Shown here piece by piece: positions 17,578 to 25,678 of a stretch of DNA of 64,000 nt (position 1 is the stretch's first letter; the number at the start of each line of letters is the position of its first letter). The stretch is from JANQRA01 sp035550735 (lineage in GTDB: Bacteria > Actinomycetota > Acidimicrobiia > Spongiisociales > ZC4RG35), in NCBI GenBank assembly GCA_035550735.1, contig DASZOM010000001.1:1-64000 (forward strand), given 5' to 3'. The notes under the pieces were generated by a model that ran no database searches, was not told the DNA's origin, and worked only from the letters and a program-made list of their open reading frames with translations. Both the position numbers and the translations under genes were made by a program.

Positions 17578-18576
17578 CTAGCGGGCGTTCCGCTGCCAGA
17601 GCCACGAGTCGCGGCACATATCGGCGAGATCCATCGTCGTTCGCCAACCCAACTCGCGGGCCGCCTTCTCGACATCGGCCCAACTGGCCGCGACATCACC
17701 GGCCCGGCGCCCGACGATCTCGTAAGGGATGGGCCGGCCCGACTCCTCCTCGTAGGTCTTGACCACCTCGAGGACACTGTGGCCGTTGCCGGTCCCGAGG
17801 TTGTAGATGTGCACACCGGGCCTCCGGGCCGTGTGCTCGAGGGCGGCGACATGACCTTTGGCCAGGTCGACGACATGGATGTAGTCGCGGATGCCGGTTC
17901 CGTCGGGTGTGGGGTAGTCGCCCCCGAACACCTTCAGCTTGGGCAGCTGACCCGCTGCCACCTTCGCCACGTAGGGCATGAGGTTGTTGGGGATGCCCCG
18001 CGGGTCCTCACCGATGAGACCGGTGGTGTGGGCGCCGACCGGGTTGAAGTAGCGGAGCAAGGTCACGCTCCACTCCGGGTTGGCGGCCGCCACGTCCTTG
18101 AGCACCTGTTCCATCATGATCTTCGACCACCCATAGGGGTTGGTGGCCTCACCGATCGGCATGTCCTCACGCAACGGGAGGGTGACCGGGTCGCCGTAGA
18201 CCGTGGCCGACGAGGAGAAGACGAAGTTCTCGACACCGGCGTCGACGAGCACCTCGAGCAGGGCGATGGTCCCGGCGACGTTGTTGTCGTAATACAACAG
18301 CGGCTGTTCGACGGACTCCCCGACGGCCTTGAGGGCGGCGAAGTGGATGCAGGCGTCGAAACCAGACGACGCCAGCTCGGCGAGAAGGTCCTGATTTCGA
18401 ACGTCGGTCTCGTGAAACTCGGGTGCCGATCCGGTCAACTCCCCGATACGCCGGATCACGGATGCCTGCGAGTTGCTGAGATTGTCGACCACGACAGCCT
18501 CATGCCCCGCCGCCATGAGCTCGACCACGGTGTGGCTGCCGATGAACCCGGCTCCCCCTGTCACCAGGACTCGCAT
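17578..18576 (-). CDS. galE: UDP-glucose 4-epimerase
   Basis: A 332-aa extended short-chain dehydrogenase. The NAD motif TGGAGFIGSH is at residues 6-15. The catalytic Ser is in SSSATVYG and the Tyr/Lys pair in NPYGWSKIMMEQ. GalE-type signatures LLRYFNPVGAH and HTTGLIGEDPRGIPNNLMP follow. It interconverts UDP-glucose and UDP-galactose. It sits between the PAS kinase gene (10-bp gap) and the phosphohexomutase gene (20-bp gap), so the three are probably one transcript. Confidence 0.95.
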   Translation of the reverse strand: MRVLVTGGAGFIGSHTVVELMAAGHEAVVVDNLSNSQASVIRRIGELTGSAPEFHETDVRNQDLLAELASSGFDACIHFAALKAVGESVEQPLLYYDNNVAGTIALLEVLVDAGVENFVFSSSATVYGDPVTLPLREDMPIGEATNPYGWSKIMMEQVLKDVAAANPEWSVTLLRYFNPVGAHTTGLIGEDPRGIPNNLMPYVAKVAAGQLPKLKVFGGDYPTPDGTGIRDYIHVVDLAKGHVAALEHTARRPGVHIYNLGTGNGHSVLEVVKTYEEESGRPIPYEIVGRRAGDVAASWADVEKAARELGWRTTMDLADMCRDSWLWQRNAR

Positions 18577-18586
18577 CGGGTCGAGC

Positions 18587-19648
18587 CTAGGTGCCCGCCG
18601 GGAGTGTCACGATGAACGAGGAGTACTCACCGTCGTGGTGGTAGTTGAGCGCTCCGCCCATCATCACCGCCAGCTTGCGGGCCACCGACAGGCCGAGGCC
18701 GACCGAGCGGGAGTCGAGCAGCCCGCTCCCGGTCTCGTATGACTCGAAGATCCTCTCGGCCTCCCCTGCGTCGAGGGGCTCACCGCCATCGCTGACGAGG
18801 AGATCGATCGTGTCGTCGTGTCTTCGGGACGTCACCCGGATCTCGTCACCGCCGTAGCGGACGGCATTGCTGATCAGGTTGCGAAGGATCTGACGGGTGC
18901 GCCTCGCATCCGCATACGCGAGATGTGCACCATCCTCGATGTCCACCTCGACCACGGCATCCTGTCCCTCGAGCACCCGTGCCACTTCCTGACGCACGTC
19001 GAAGGACTCCGCCTGATATGCGATCTGGCTCATGTCCTCGCGATAGGCCACGAGCAAGTCCTCGATGATCGCCGATGCATCATCGGCCTGCTGAGCCATC
19101 ACCGAGGCGATCTCCCGTCGTTCCGTCTCGCTGAAGGTCTCGTACTGCGTCGCCATCTCCTGGGCCAGGCCGAGCAGGACGGTGACCGGGTTGCGCAACT
19201 CGTGGGAGACGGTGGCGACGAACTCGTCACGAGCCCTCTTCGCCTTCACCTTCTCGGTGACGTCGATGAGAGCCCCCTCGCAATAGAGCATCCGACCCTC
19301 GTCGTCGAAGACCGCCCGGGCGGTGTCCTGGATCCAGACGGTGGATCCGTCGCGCCGGCGGAGCTCCACGTCGAACTCTCGTGCGACACCCTTCTCCGAG
19401 ATCTCGTTGAGCCATTGCAGACGTTGGGTCGGGTCGACATGAACGGACTCGACCGTTGTGACAGAGCGCATCAGCTCGGCCACAGTGTCATAGCCGAGCA
19501 GCTGAGCCAGGGCGGCATTGGCCGCGAGCAACTCGCCGTCCGGCGCAGATCGATATAGGGCAACCGGGAGCTGCATGAACAGCTCCTCGATTCCCCCGAC
19601 CAACAATCTCACCGATGTCCTATCGGCATCTTTCCCCGAAATCTCCAT
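18587..19648 (-). CDS. Soluble PAS-domain sensor histidine kinase (orphan)
   Basis: A 353-aa kinase without transmembrane segments. A PAS domain (about 20-135) with the PAC-like end RMLYCEGALIDVTEKV is followed by the HisKA helix with VSHELRNPV (phosphoacceptor His149) and a HATPase domain with LRNLISNAVRYG and the G-box SVGLGLSVARKL. No response regulator gene is adjacent. It precedes galE by 10 bp. ATG 19648 has GAGG just upstream; a GTG at 19663 is the alternative. The signal sensed by the PAS domain is unknown. Confidence 0.9.
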   Translation of the reverse strand: MEISGKDADRTSVRLLVGGIEELFMQLPVALYRSAPDGELLAANAALAQLLGYDTVAELMRSVTTVESVHVDPTQRLQWLNEISEKGVAREFDVELRRRDGSTVWIQDTARAVFDDEGRMLYCEGALIDVTEKVKAKRARDEFVATVSHELRNPVTVLLGLAQEMATQYETFSETERREIASVMAQQADDASAIIEDLLVAYREDMSQIAYQAESFDVRQEVARVLEGQDAVVEVDIEDGAHLAYADARRTRQILRNLISNAVRYGGDEIRVTSRRHDDTIDLLVSDGGEPLDAGEAERIFESYETGSGLLDSRSVGLGLSVARKLAVMMGGALNYHHDGEYSSFIVTLPAGT

Positions 19649-19704
19649 AGGCCTCAGGTCCACTGGAGGGGCGTCCCAGCGGGAGAAGTTAACCGATCTC
19701 GTGC

Positions 19705-19857
19705 AACCCCGGGTTGCTGGCGTCGGATACGGCGTGACGAACCCCGGGTTGCTGTCGCCGGATATGGCGTGACGAACCCCGGGTTGCTGGCGTCGGATAT
19801 GGCGTGACGAACCCGGGGTTGCTGGCGCCGGATATGGCGCAAATCCGCTCAGGTTCG
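19705..19857. repeat. Tandem array of four 35-bp units, dispersed repeat family
   Basis: Four head-to-tail units start at 19705, 19740, 19775 and 19810, with exact 35-bp spacing. Each begins AACCCCGGGTT (AACCCGGGGTT in unit 4) and continues GCTGGCGTCGGATATGGCGT with one to four differences. Each carries a near-palindrome and a second small hairpin (CGTC...GACG or GCGCC...GGCGC). Unit 4 ends in AAATCCGCTCAGGTTCG (19841-19857). A related element lies at 59466-59628. The array fills the gap between the rnhB 3' end and the PAS kinase 5' end. No spacers, so not CRISPR. Confidence 0.9.
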
Positions 19858-19864
19858 TCCGGGA

Positions 19865-20569
19865 TCAGATCTCGAAGGGCAGTTCCAGCTGGGGCTCGGG
19901 GCGGACGAAGCGGGAGAGACCGTTCCAGGCGAGGTGGTCCATGAACACCCATGACCGGCGATGGATGGCCGAAGGGCCCATCGCCTGGAGATGCGCCTTG
20001 TGGGTGGGACACGGGTAGCCCTTGTTCGCCTCGAAGTTGTATCCGGGGTATTGATGGGCGATCTCTCGCATCATCCGGTCCCGGGTCACCTTGGCGAGGA
20101 TCGAGGCGGCGGCGATGGACAGGGAGGTGCGATCGCCGCCGACGATGCGTTGCGCACCACCGATGAAGTCCCACTTGCCATCCACCAGGACATGGTCCGG
20201 CTCCATGCCCAGGGTGTCCAGCGCCCTCCGCGCCGCCAGCCGCTGCGCCTCTGACATCCCCAACTCGTCGCACTCGGTGTGGGTGGCATGACCCACCGCC
20301 CATGTCTCGCACCACGAGGCCACCCTCTCGAACATGGCTTCGCGTTCGGCCTCGGTGAGCATCTTGGAGTCCCGGATCTTGTAGACACGGCGGTCCCTTG
20401 GCACCACAGCCACTCCAACCGACAGCGGCCCGGCCCAGGCGCCCCGTCCCACCTCGTCGACACCGACCACCACCTCGACCCCTGCGTCCCACAGCTCCCG
20501 CTCCACGGAGAGACCCGGAGACCGCCGCTTCAGGCTGGGTCGGAGACGAGGGACGGTGCCAACCACCAT
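19865..20569 (-). CDS. rnhB: Ribonuclease HII
   Basis: A 234-aa RNase HII, which nicks RNA within RNA/DNA hybrids and removes misinserted ribonucleotides. The family signature VVGVDEVGRGAWAGPL carries the first acidic metal ligands, and KIRDSKMLTEAERE, LVDGKWDF and SIAAASILAKVTRDR supply the rest of the active site. ATG 20569 was chosen; a GTG 7 codons upstream is possible. The stop lies directly beside the 35-bp repeat array, which may serve as its 3' boundary. Confidence 0.95.
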   Translation of the reverse strand: MVVGTVPRLRPSLKRRSPGLSVERELWDAGVEVVVGVDEVGRGAWAGPLSVGVAVVPRDRRVYKIRDSKMLTEAEREAMFERVASWCETWAVGHATHTECDELGMSEAQRLAARRALDTLGMEPDHVLVDGKWDFIGGAQRIVGGDRTSLSIAAASILAKVTRDRMMREIAHQYPGYNFEANKGYPCPTHKAHLQAMGPSAIHRRSWVFMDHLAWNGLSRFVRPEPQLELPFEI

Positions 20570-20609
20570 GAGCCGACAGGGTAGGCACACCCTGCCGGCT
20601 CACGGTGCC

Positions 20610-21695
20610 TCAGCTTCCGGAGGTCAGGCTCCAGATACCGCCCTCGGGAATGGGGACGGTGATGGCTTCCACCACCGAACCGTCCTCGGCCGAGTGGACG
20701 AAGACCCTGATCGAGGACTCGCCGGGTGTGATCAGTTCCGGGTTGATCCTCGCAGCGAATTCCCCCCAACAGCCGGTGCCACAGGTGGCGGTGGCGAAGT
20801 CCTCGTGAACCACCTCTCCACTCCCGTCGAGCACGGCGATGCTGACCGTGGCCTCGAACACATTGGCAATCCCAACCACGGGATACCCCTCGCCAGTCTC
20901 GGTGATCGTATTGGTCAGGTTGATCATGTGCAGGTGGTCGAGGAAGTCGTCGCGGCCCACCGGGTCGACCAGGCTCAAGCCCTCGGTCCCGAAGGCCTCC
21001 ACCGGCTCGCCACCGACGGTGAACAGGATCTCGCCCTCGTGATTGTCTAAGGTCAACGTGTAGATCAGCTGGTTGAGCATGGTGTAGTCGGCGAGCAGCC
21101 CACCGGCCCCGTCGAGGAAGGACTCGCTCATGTCGGCCGTGATGACACCACCATCCGTGCTCGTCGACTCGACGATGACATCGGAGGGGATGGCATTGGC
21201 GAAGCCATCGGGCAGGGACAGCCCGCCGCTCCCGAGAGCCCTCGAGAACTCGACACCCTCCTCGAAGGGCCCGTCGATGGTGACCAGCAACGGCACCAGG
21301 GCGGGATTGCCCACGAAGCTGTCCGCAGGCTCGGTGTAGAGGAACACCACTCCCGACCATTCCTCGACCATCGGCACGGCCGTCGTCGTGGTCGTCGGTG
21401 CGGGCGGCTCGGTGGTGGTCGTGGTCTCGCCCGGAGCCGTCGAGGGCGGGATCGTGCTGGTTGTCGTCGTGGTGGTTGCCACCGCATCGGGATCCCCTCC
21501 CCCGACGAACAGGAACAATGGCACTGCCAGGGCGGCTACCGCCGCCACCGCAGCGGCGAACACCAGGATCGGATTGGCGCGTTTCGCATCGGCCTCGTGA
21601 CGGGCCATGGTCATCTCCTCGGGAAAAGGGGGCGGCTCGGGCGACATCGCCATCAGCCGCCGCATCAGGTCTCGGATCTTCTCGTCTCTGCTCAT
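20610..21695 (-). CDS. Membrane-anchored GerMN/Gmad2 protein coupled to ECF sigma
   Basis: A 361-aa protein. A 40-residue cytoplasmic head (MSRDEKIRDLMRRLMAMSPE...) is followed by one transmembrane helix (43-64), a Thr-rich linker (about 72-108), a GerMN domain (about 115-235, with GLSLPDGFANAIPSDV and LIYTLTL) and a Gmad2 immunoglobulin-like domain (about 240-340, with GNxF-like GIANVFEATVSIAVLD and the CGTGCW pair). Its ATG overlaps the sigma-factor stop as ATGA. By position it could be the membrane partner or anti-sigma factor; that role is inferred, since no zinc anti-sigma motif is present. Confidence 0.85.
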   Translation of the reverse strand: MSRDEKIRDLMRRLMAMSPEPPPFPEEMTMARHEADAKRANPILVFAAAVAAVAALAVPLFLFVGGGDPDAVATTTTTTSTIPPSTAPGETTTTTEPPAPTTTTTAVPMVEEWSGVVFLYTEPADSFVGNPALVPLLVTIDGPFEEGVEFSRALGSGGLSLPDGFANAIPSDVIVESTSTDGGVITADMSESFLDGAGGLLADYTMLNQLIYTLTLDNHEGEILFTVGGEPVEAFGTEGLSLVDPVGRDDFLDHLHMINLTNTITETGEGYPVVGIANVFEATVSIAVLDGSGEVVHEDFATATCGTGCWGEFAARINPELITPGESSIRVFVHSAEDGSVVEAITVPIPEGGIWSLTSGS

Positions 21696-22168
21696 GCCAG
21701 AAGCTCCCCAAGTCGCTTGCGGGCGCGGGCCAGGTGCCGTTTGACGGTCCCGGCCGACACACCCATCCTCGACGCCGCCTCGTCCGGGCCGAGGTCCTCC
21801 CAATAGGTGAGGAAGACAGCCGCACGCTGCTGCACCGAGAGTCGATCGACTGCATCGAGCACCTCGAAATCGAGGTCTGCCACCGGGTCGGGCAAAGAGT
21901 CCCGCCCGGCCGCCCTCATCTCTCGCAGCCGTCTCGAGAGCGTCCGGCGATGATGATCCTGGGCCACAGTCAGCACCGTCCGATACAGATACGCCCGACG
22001 GTCGACGACGCCGGGCCAGTTCCGTGACTCGAAGGCCTTGAGACAGGCATCCGTCACCACATCAGGAGCGTCGAAGGGACCCACCAGACCGGTGGCGTAC
22101 CTGGTCAGCTCCTGGCTGTAGCTCCGGTAGACCTGCTCATTGTCCATCACGCCCGTGGCCGTGATCAT
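21692..22168 (-). CDS. ECF-type RNA polymerase sigma factor
   Basis: A 158-aa sigma-70 family protein. Region 2 contains LTRYATGLVGPFDAPDVVTDACLKAF and AYLYRTVLTVAQDHHRR; region 4 is a helix-turn-helix with LDAVDRLSVQQRAAVFLTYWEDLGPDEAASRMGVSAGTVKRHLARARKRL. Regions 1 and 3 are absent, as in ECF factors. The start is ATG 22168 or ATG 22147. Translation is coupled to the GerMN membrane protein gene. Target promoters are unknown. Confidence 0.9.
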   Translation of the reverse strand: MITATGVMDNEQVYRSYSQELTRYATGLVGPFDAPDVVTDACLKAFESRNWPGVVDRRAYLYRTVLTVAQDHHRRTLSRRLREMRAAGRDSLPDPVADLDFEVLDAVDRLSVQQRAAVFLTYWEDLGPDEAASRMGVSAGTVKRHLARARKRLGELLA

Positions 22169-22213
22169 GCCCCTAAGACGGAGCAGCCCCCGGTATTGGG
22201 TGACACCTAGTTG

Positions 22214-22738
22214 TCAGTTGAGACCGGGGTCGTCGGGAAATGTCGACACCACCGACAAGGGACCCGGTTGACGACGAAGCACTCGCCGCCACTGATCCTC
22301 GTCCGAGTCGAAGGGGTCGTCTGGCGAAGCCTGCACGACATACCAGGAGCCGACGGCGATCTCCGACTCCAACTGGTCGGTGCCCCAGCCGGAGTACCCC
22401 GAGTAGATCCGCACCGGGTGATCGTGGCCATCCGGCGGGGAGCCCAGGTCGATCATGCTCAAACCGGGGACGCCGGTGGTCATGCCACTCGGGGTGAGGG
22501 ACAACCCGATGGCGACCGCCGGGTCGACCGGCCCTCCGTAGTAGACCGTCGCCGGCGGCGCGGCGACCGAGGCCCAGTCCGGGAGATGCTCGCTGACCGG
22601 GTGCTCGGTCGGCCGGTTGAGCACGATGCCGACACAACCTTCGGTGTCGTGCTGGACCAGGAGGACGACGGTGCGGAAGAAGTGGGGGTCGAGGAGCAAT
22701 GGTGTCGCCACCAAGAGCGAACCGGCCAGGGACTCCAT
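22214..22738 (-). CDS. YqgE/AlgH family protein (UPF0301)
   Basis: A 174-aa protein that opens SLAGSLLVATPLLLDPHFFRTVVLL, the hallmark of the DUF179/YqgE family, with HDTEGCVGIVLNRPTEHP, YYGGPVDP and IYSGYSGWGTDQLESEI following in order. The biochemical role of the family is unsettled. It is divergent from tdh with only 40 bp between start codons, so the two share one small control region. Confidence 0.93.
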   Translation of the reverse strand: MESLAGSLLVATPLLLDPHFFRTVVLLVQHDTEGCVGIVLNRPTEHPVSEHLPDWASVAAPPATVYYGGPVDPAVAIGLSLTPSGMTTGVPGLSMIDLGSPPDGHDHPVRIYSGYSGWGTDQLESEIAVGSWYVVQASPDDPFDSDEDQWRRVLRRQPGPLSVVSTFPDDPGLN

Positions 22739-22778
22739 GCCTCAATCGTGGCAGATCGGCGAGCTACGGTTCGCTGCG

Positions 22779-23822
22779 ATGACCGCAATGAGGGCGCTGG
22801 TCAAACACCCCGACGAGGTGGGGCTTCGTCTCGAAGAGGTGCCGGTGCCCGAACCCGGGCCCGACGACGTCCTGATCGAGGTTCACACCACCGGCATCTG
22901 CGGGACCGACCTCCACATCTACCTCTGGGACGAGTGGGCGGCTGCCAACATCCCGGCACCGATCACGGTTGGGCACGAGTTCTCCGGTCACATCGCCGCT
23001 CTCGGCTCCAACGTCTCCGGATTCGAGGTGGGCGAGCTGGTGGGAGCCGAGGGCCATGTGGTGTGTGGCCATTGCCGCAACTGCCTGGCCGGTCGGCGTC
23101 ATCTCTGCCACCAGCCGAGAGGACTGGGTATCGACATCCCCGGAGCATTCGCCGACTACGTCGTCGTCCCGAAGACCAATGTCTGGCGTCACGTCGAGGA
23201 CATCGATCCCGAGATCGCCGCTCTGTTCGACCCTTTCGGCAACGCCGTCCACACCGCCCTCGAGTTCGAGGTGTTGGGCGAAGACGTCCTCATCACGGGG
23301 GCAGGCCCGATCGGGCTGATGGCACTGGCGGTCGTCCAACACGCCGGGGCGAGGAATGCGGTGGTGACCGACGTGAACCCCTATCGACTCGACCTGGCGA
23401 GGACCATGGGGGCGACCCGCGCCGTCGACGTCCACAGCGAGGATCTCGCCGGCGTCCAGCGCGACCTGGGGATGCTGGAAGGCTTCGACGTGGCCTTGGA
23501 GATGTCGGGCAGCTCTGAGGCTCTCGTCGACATCATCGAGAACACGATCCACGGCGCCAAGATCGCCCTGCTCGGGATCCCGAACGAGCCATTCGCCATC
23601 GACTGGTCCGTTGTGATCTTCAACATGCTCAGCATCAAAGGGATCTACGGCCGGGAGATGTACGACACTTGGTACAAGATGAACGTCTTGATCGAGTCGG
23701 GCCTCGACATCTCGCCGGTGATAACCCATCGCTTCGCCGCGGCCGACTTCGACGAGGCATTCACCACAATCCAGAGTCACGAGTCGGGCAAGGTCCTCCT
23801 CCGGTGGAGAGAGGGCGGCTAG
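22779..23822 (+). CDS. tdh: Zinc-dependent L-threonine 3-dehydrogenase
   Basis: A 347-aa medium-chain dehydrogenase that oxidises threonine to 2-amino-3-oxobutyrate. Catalytic zinc ligands are in TGICGTDLHIYLWDEWA and VGHEFSG; the structural zinc site has four Cys in CGHCRNCLAGRRHLC. The NAD fold shows GAGPIGLMALAVVQHAGA, and IKGIYGREMYDTWYKM is typical of Tdh. A TACGGT -10-like box (22765-22770) lies 8 nt before ATG 22779, so the mRNA may be leaderless or nearly so. Threonine breakdown would feed glycine to the cleavage system encoded downstream. Confidence 0.93.
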   Translation: MTAMRALVKHPDEVGLRLEEVPVPEPGPDDVLIEVHTTGICGTDLHIYLWDEWAAANIPAPITVGHEFSGHIAALGSNVSGFEVGELVGAEGHVVCGHCRNCLAGRRHLCHQPRGLGIDIPGAFADYVVVPKTNVWRHVEDIDPEIAALFDPFGNAVHTALEFEVLGEDVLITGAGPIGLMALAVVQHAGARNAVVTDVNPYRLDLARTMGATRAVDVHSEDLAGVQRDLGMLEGFDVALEMSGSSEALVDIIENTIHGAKIALLGIPNEPFAIDWSVVIFNMLSIKGIYGREMYDTWYKMNVLIESGLDISPVITHRFAAADFDEAFTTIQSHESGKVLLRWREGG

Positions 23823-24628
23823 ATCCGACTGCCGACCCAACGAGCGACGTCGGCGATCACATCCGGGCCCTCGGGCTCGTTGAACACCTCATGGCGCAGC
23901 CGTGGGAGGACCCATCGCTCCACGTTGGGCATCGACTCGAAACACTCGGTGGAGGCGGTGGGGACCAGCCGATCGTCGCCACCGTGGACGACGAGGGTGG
24001 GCACTTCGAGCTCTTCGACCCGATCGTTGAGCTCATCGATCTGGGCGAATGCGAGTGCACCGAATCGAACGGTCGCCCTGGTGACCACCAGAGGATCGGC
24101 GAAGTAGGCCTCGGCCACGGCCGGGTCCCGGGACAGGTGGTCGCCCTTGACCGCGTTGGATAGGGCCAAAGTGGGGACGATTCGGGCGAGGAGGCGGGCC
24201 AGGGTGCGCTGCCATCCGGTCCCCCCGGCCATGGCGGGAGCAGAGAGAACCAACAGATCAGGACGCATTCGGTCGCTCAACGTGTAGCCGAGGGCGATGG
24301 CGCCGCCCAGCGAGTGCCCGAGCAGGACCACCGGCTTGCCCTGGACGCGCGCCCATTGAACGTGCTCACCGACCTGATCGTGATACCGCCCCCAGTCGTC
24401 GATGTCCCAACGACGACCTCCGGTGCCGCCCGCCCCGATCAGGTCGAAACCACGGACGTGGAAGCCCGCGCCGGCGAGGAGACGGCCGGTGCGCTCGTGC
24501 CGGCCGGAATGCTCGGCGATTCCGTGGACGAGGACGATGTTGGCCCGCGCTTCACCGTCAGGGGCCCATTCGCGGATCAGTTGGGAGCCGACTTCTGGAT
24601 GGTCCTGGGCGTAGGCGACGCTGGGCAC
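23819..24628 (-). CDS. Alpha/beta hydrolase, monoacylglycerol lipase-like
   Basis: A 269-aa serine hydrolase. The oxyanion region is IVLVHGIAEHSGRHERTG and the nucleophile elbow is LLGHSLGGAIALGY. The acid is expected in LVVHGGDDRLVP and the His in LRHEVFNEPE, the order of the lysophospholipase/monoacylglycerol lipase group. There is no signal peptide. It follows gcvT by 6 bp and is probably in the same transcript. The substrate is inferred only from family likeness. Confidence 0.88.
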   Translation of the reverse strand: MPSVAYAQDHPEVGSQLIREWAPDGEARANIVLVHGIAEHSGRHERTGRLLAGAGFHVRGFDLIGAGGTGGRRWDIDDWGRYHDQVGEHVQWARVQGKPVVLLGHSLGGAIALGYTLSDRMRPDLLVLSAPAMAGGTGWQRTLARLLARIVPTLALSNAVKGDHLSRDPAVAEAYFADPLVVTRATVRFGALAFAQIDELNDRVEELEVPTLVVHGGDDRLVPTASTECFESMPNVERWVLPRLRHEVFNEPEGPDVIADVARWVGSRI

Positions 24629-24634
24629 CGACGT

Positions 24635-25678
24635 CTACTTGTGAAAGGGCGGTTTGGCGATGTGACCAGGCACCCACCGGTCCCTTATGAGCACTTCCAT
24701 GGCATCGCCCGTCTGGGGTGGTGGAGACACATAGGCGAGCCCGACACCGGTCTGCAGCATCGGGCTGAGATTACCCGACGTGACCATCCCCTCTCCCCCG
24801 CCGGAGGTGCGCACCTGGTGGCCATGTCGGGGGATCCCACGCTCCTCGAGCACGAAGCCGACCAGTCTGCGCTCGGCGCCCACGTCGAGTTGGCTCTCCA
24901 GCACAGCCTTGCCGGTGAAGTCGTGATCGAGTGAGACGGCGAATTCGAGACCAGCCTCGATGGGTGTGGTCGTCTCGCCGATGTCCTCCCCCCACAACGC
25001 CAGCCCGGCCTCGAGCCGGAGAGTGTCCCGGGCACCGAGACCGCAAGGTGTCGCCCCACCGTCAGTCAAGGCACGGAAGAGACTCTCGGCGACCTCGAGG
25101 GAGACGCACAACTCCGCTCCCGGCTCCCCGGTGTAGCCGGTGCCGGCGAGACGGACCTCATCGCCGTCCCAATCGGCGCTCGCGCAAGCCATGCGACGAG
25201 GAGTCACTCCGAGCAGGCTATCGACGAGACGCGGCGCCTCCGGGCCCTGGACGGCGATGAAGGCGGTGTCGTCGCGCAGATCGGCCACGTCACAGCCCGG
25301 CTCGTCGGCGAACTCCCCCATCACCCGGTCGTGATTGGCGGCATTCGGCATCACCCAGAAGACGTCGTCCTCCCACCGCCAGACGATGAGGTCGTCGACT
25401 ATCCCCCCTTCCGGATTGAGGATCATCGTGTACTGGCATCGCCCCGGCTCGATCCGGTCGATGTCGTTGCAGAGACGCCTTCTGATCGCGGTGCGCGCCC
25501 CGTCCCCGCTCAGATGGAAACGGCCGAGATGGGACACGTCGAAGACGCCGACACCTTCCCTCACCGAGCGATGCTCGGCGAGCACCGAGGTGTACTGCAC
25601 CGGCATCTCCCAACCGCCGAAGTCGACGAATCGGGCGCCGAGGCTCTGGTTGAGTTCGTGTAAGGGGGACCGCCTCAT
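24635..25678 (-). CDS. gcvT: Glycine cleavage T protein (aminomethyltransferase)
   Basis: A 347-aa protein that releases ammonia from the aminomethyl-lipoyl H protein and transfers the methylene to tetrahydrofolate. Conserved segments are FVDFGGWEMPVQY, GVGVFDVSHLGRF, AFIAVQGPEAPRLV, TGYTGEPGAELCV and ARDTLRLEAGLALWGEDI. gcvH is about 5 kb upstream on the same strand; gcvP and lpd are not in the window. The ATG overlaps the upstream stop as ATGA, tying it to the CTG-start gene and the MerR gene. Confidence 0.95.
   Translation of the reverse strand: MRRSPLHELNQSLGARFVDFGGWEMPVQYTSVLAEHRSVREGVGVFDVSHLGRFHLSGDGARTAIRRRLCNDIDRIEPGRCQYTMILNPEGGIVDDLIVWRWEDDVFWVMPNAANHDRVMGEFADEPGCDVADLRDDTAFIAVQGPEAPRLVDSLLGVTPRRMACASADWDGDEVRLAGTGYTGEPGAELCVSLEVAESLFRALTDGGATPCGLGARDTLRLEAGLALWGEDIGETTTPIEAGLEFAVSLDHDFTGKAVLESQLDVGAERRLVGFVLEERGIPRHGHQVRTSGGGEGMVTSGNLSPMLQTGVGLAYVSPPPQTGDAMEVLIRDRWVPGHIAKPPFHK

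Noticed and set aside
19705..19857. Possible CRISPR array (regular 35-bp periodicity)
   Set aside because: Units are directly adjacent with no unique spacers, and no cas genes are in the window. It is a plain tandem repeat.
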